Assembly (NCBI GenBank): GCA_030159075.1
Contig: BROG01000479.1
Location: 62,001 to 126,000, forward strand
Direction: 5' to 3'
From: Atrina japonica
Taxonomy: Eukaryota; Mollusca; Bivalvia; Pterioida; Pinnidae
Length of the DNA stretch: 64,000 nt
Under the pieces are notes generated by a model. It was not told where the DNA came from and made no database searches. It was given only the letters and a program-made list of their open reading frames with translations. The translations under genes were made by a program, and so were the position numbers. Each line of letters begins with the position of its first letter. Position 1 is the first letter of the stretch. Below, piece by piece: positions 62,936 to 64,000 of this stretch.

Positions 62936-62950
62936 TCTCTCTCTCTCTCA
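62830..62950. repeat. (CTA)n and (CT)n microsatellites
   Basis: A short CTA run, then ~85 bp CT interrupted by CTATCTATCTAT. Confidence 0.95.
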
Positions 62951-63107
62951 TAAACACAGTATATTCATAAAAAAACCTTTATTTGATTGAATATCCATTA
63001 CAATAGAAAATGCAATGTCATTTTGCATGACCCCAAGGACCACGAACAAGGGAATAAATGTTCAATTGAGATTTTAATGGCGATCTTACACTAGTATTTG
63101 GAAGTTA

Positions 63108-63310
63108 TTTGGCTAGAGCGTTGTACTTTGAAATACGAAATCTCTAAATTCAGGTCAGCGTGGGTGCGAGTCCCGCCGGAACCTGAGTTTATTTTGTGAG
63201 AACGTCCACAAGTTTACTTGTTGAAGTCCGGTGCTCTCCCCGCGTTGGCTGTAGCAGGGTTCTCTCCACACACTAAAAAAACTGCCCGTAATTAGCTGTC
63301 ATCTCAACAT
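63108..63310 (+). mobile_element. tRNA-derived SINE, family 1 (diverged)
   Basis: Head TTTGGCTAGAGCGTTG, B-box-like GTGCGAGTCCC, then TTTTGTGAGAACGTCCACAA, GTTTACTTGTTGAAGTCCGG, TGCTCTCC and GGTTCTCTCC. The tail end is eroded. Confidence 0.75.
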
Positions 63311-64000
63311 TGAAGCCAATATTTTATCAAATAAAAAAAGATACTATAGGTTTTGAAACATCCCCAGTGTTTTACTTCCACTGGTAGCCATATTTGTTCA
63401 GTTTTTTTAAATAAAATGACTGATATAAAAGGTGAGTTTGCAAAATCACCCGGACTACTTGCATCCATTTCAAATAATTTGATAGCAATGTTTCACAGCA
63501 ATGTCTCTTGTAACGTTTATTTGTTGTCATTTTGTAAAAATATGAGAAGGGGTAACTTGTCTTTGATCAAGTGTGCGCAACCCGACTGCACATTTTACCG
63601 AGTTCACCAGAATGTGTGACACTATATAAACAACATATTTTTTTTTTACGTTCAAAGTGAATATTATTTTACGGATACTAAAATAATCAATTTAAAACTA
63701 ATTATAAAATTTATTTATTACTAATTTTCATTGAAGTCTTTGATGTAAAAATTAATGATTAAGATTTGAGTACAGTGTATATTTTGATTACATGTCATCT
63801 GTCCATTGTTTCGCTTGTGGAGTAAAGATGTGAAATAACGGTCGTTCTGCGGCCTAACCTTTTATAGCGAAATTGCGAGCCAATTCCTATTGATAACATT
63901 TAACAAAAATGTCTGCCTGTGGAATAATAAATAGGGGGTGTTTCAAAAACATAATTGTTTTTGGACTTCAAAACATGTTTTAAAGTTACGATGACAGCTT
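63311..64000. other. No gene firmly supported
   Basis: The + strand has an open stretch at 63353-63619 with C/H residues (KCAQPDC, FYRVH) and an ATG followed by a good donor, AAAAG|GTGAGT, at 63433. Neither gives a recognisable domain, so it stays unassigned. Confidence 0.3.

Overview
The window is non-viral eukaryotic DNA from an invertebrate animal, most likely a marine mollusc and probably a bivalve. It is AT-rich. Its genes have GT-AG introns that are mostly phase 1. It is full of short simple repeats, tRNA-derived SINEs, Penelope-like elements, a CR1/L2/Jockey-type LINE and palindromic MITEs. The host genes also fit: a fungal/molluscan-type alpha-kinase domain, a VWA7/hemicentin-like protein and DUF1330-like proteins. 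The species cannot be named from the sequence alone.

Four host genes can be supported. (1) 7453-8910 (+) is one open exon coding an alpha-kinase-fold protein. Two key aspartates are replaced, so it is a predicted pseudokinase, and its tail carries eleven ~20-residue repeats, each with a Y-x-x-[L/F/V] motif. (2) 33583-48704 (+) is an 11-exon gene rebuilt from splice sites. It codes a 565-residue type I membrane protein with a signal peptide, a VWA7-type N-terminal domain, a VWA domain with an intact MIDAS and one transmembrane helix. (3, 4) 53217-55880 (-) and 60351-62154 (-) are two tandem, same-strand genes coding DUF1330-like dimeric alpha/beta-barrel modules. Each ends in a small phase-1 terminal exon. 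The 5' exons of both were not found.

The rest is mainly mobile DNA. From left to right: a giant imperfect inverted repeat (arms 465-2065 and 4278-5710); a piggyBac-like palindromic MITE family (9.2-11 kb and 58.8 kb); a 48-bp minisatellite (13.4-14.1 kb); a foldback element built of palindromic ~37-bp units (15891-16902); and a SINE (18912-24762, target duplication on both sides) split by a nearly complete LINE (19132-24716, its own target duplication). These are followed by a Penelope-like relic (26.7-28 kb) and a decayed cysteine-rich selfish ORF (28.6-30 kb). Introns of the VWA gene hold another Penelope-like copy, several MITEs, a SINE tail inside a trinucleotide repeat and a triplicated (AC)n-linked unit. 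A ~200-bp dispersed repeat marked by GACGATCGTTTCTGTCAAT occurs five times.

I see no operon-like functional link between the host genes. The DUF1330-like pair looks like a local gene duplication. The alpha-pseudokinase with the Y-x-x-L tail, the foldback element with its palindromic array, and the animal DUF1330-like tandem pair are the best candidates for something not well described.
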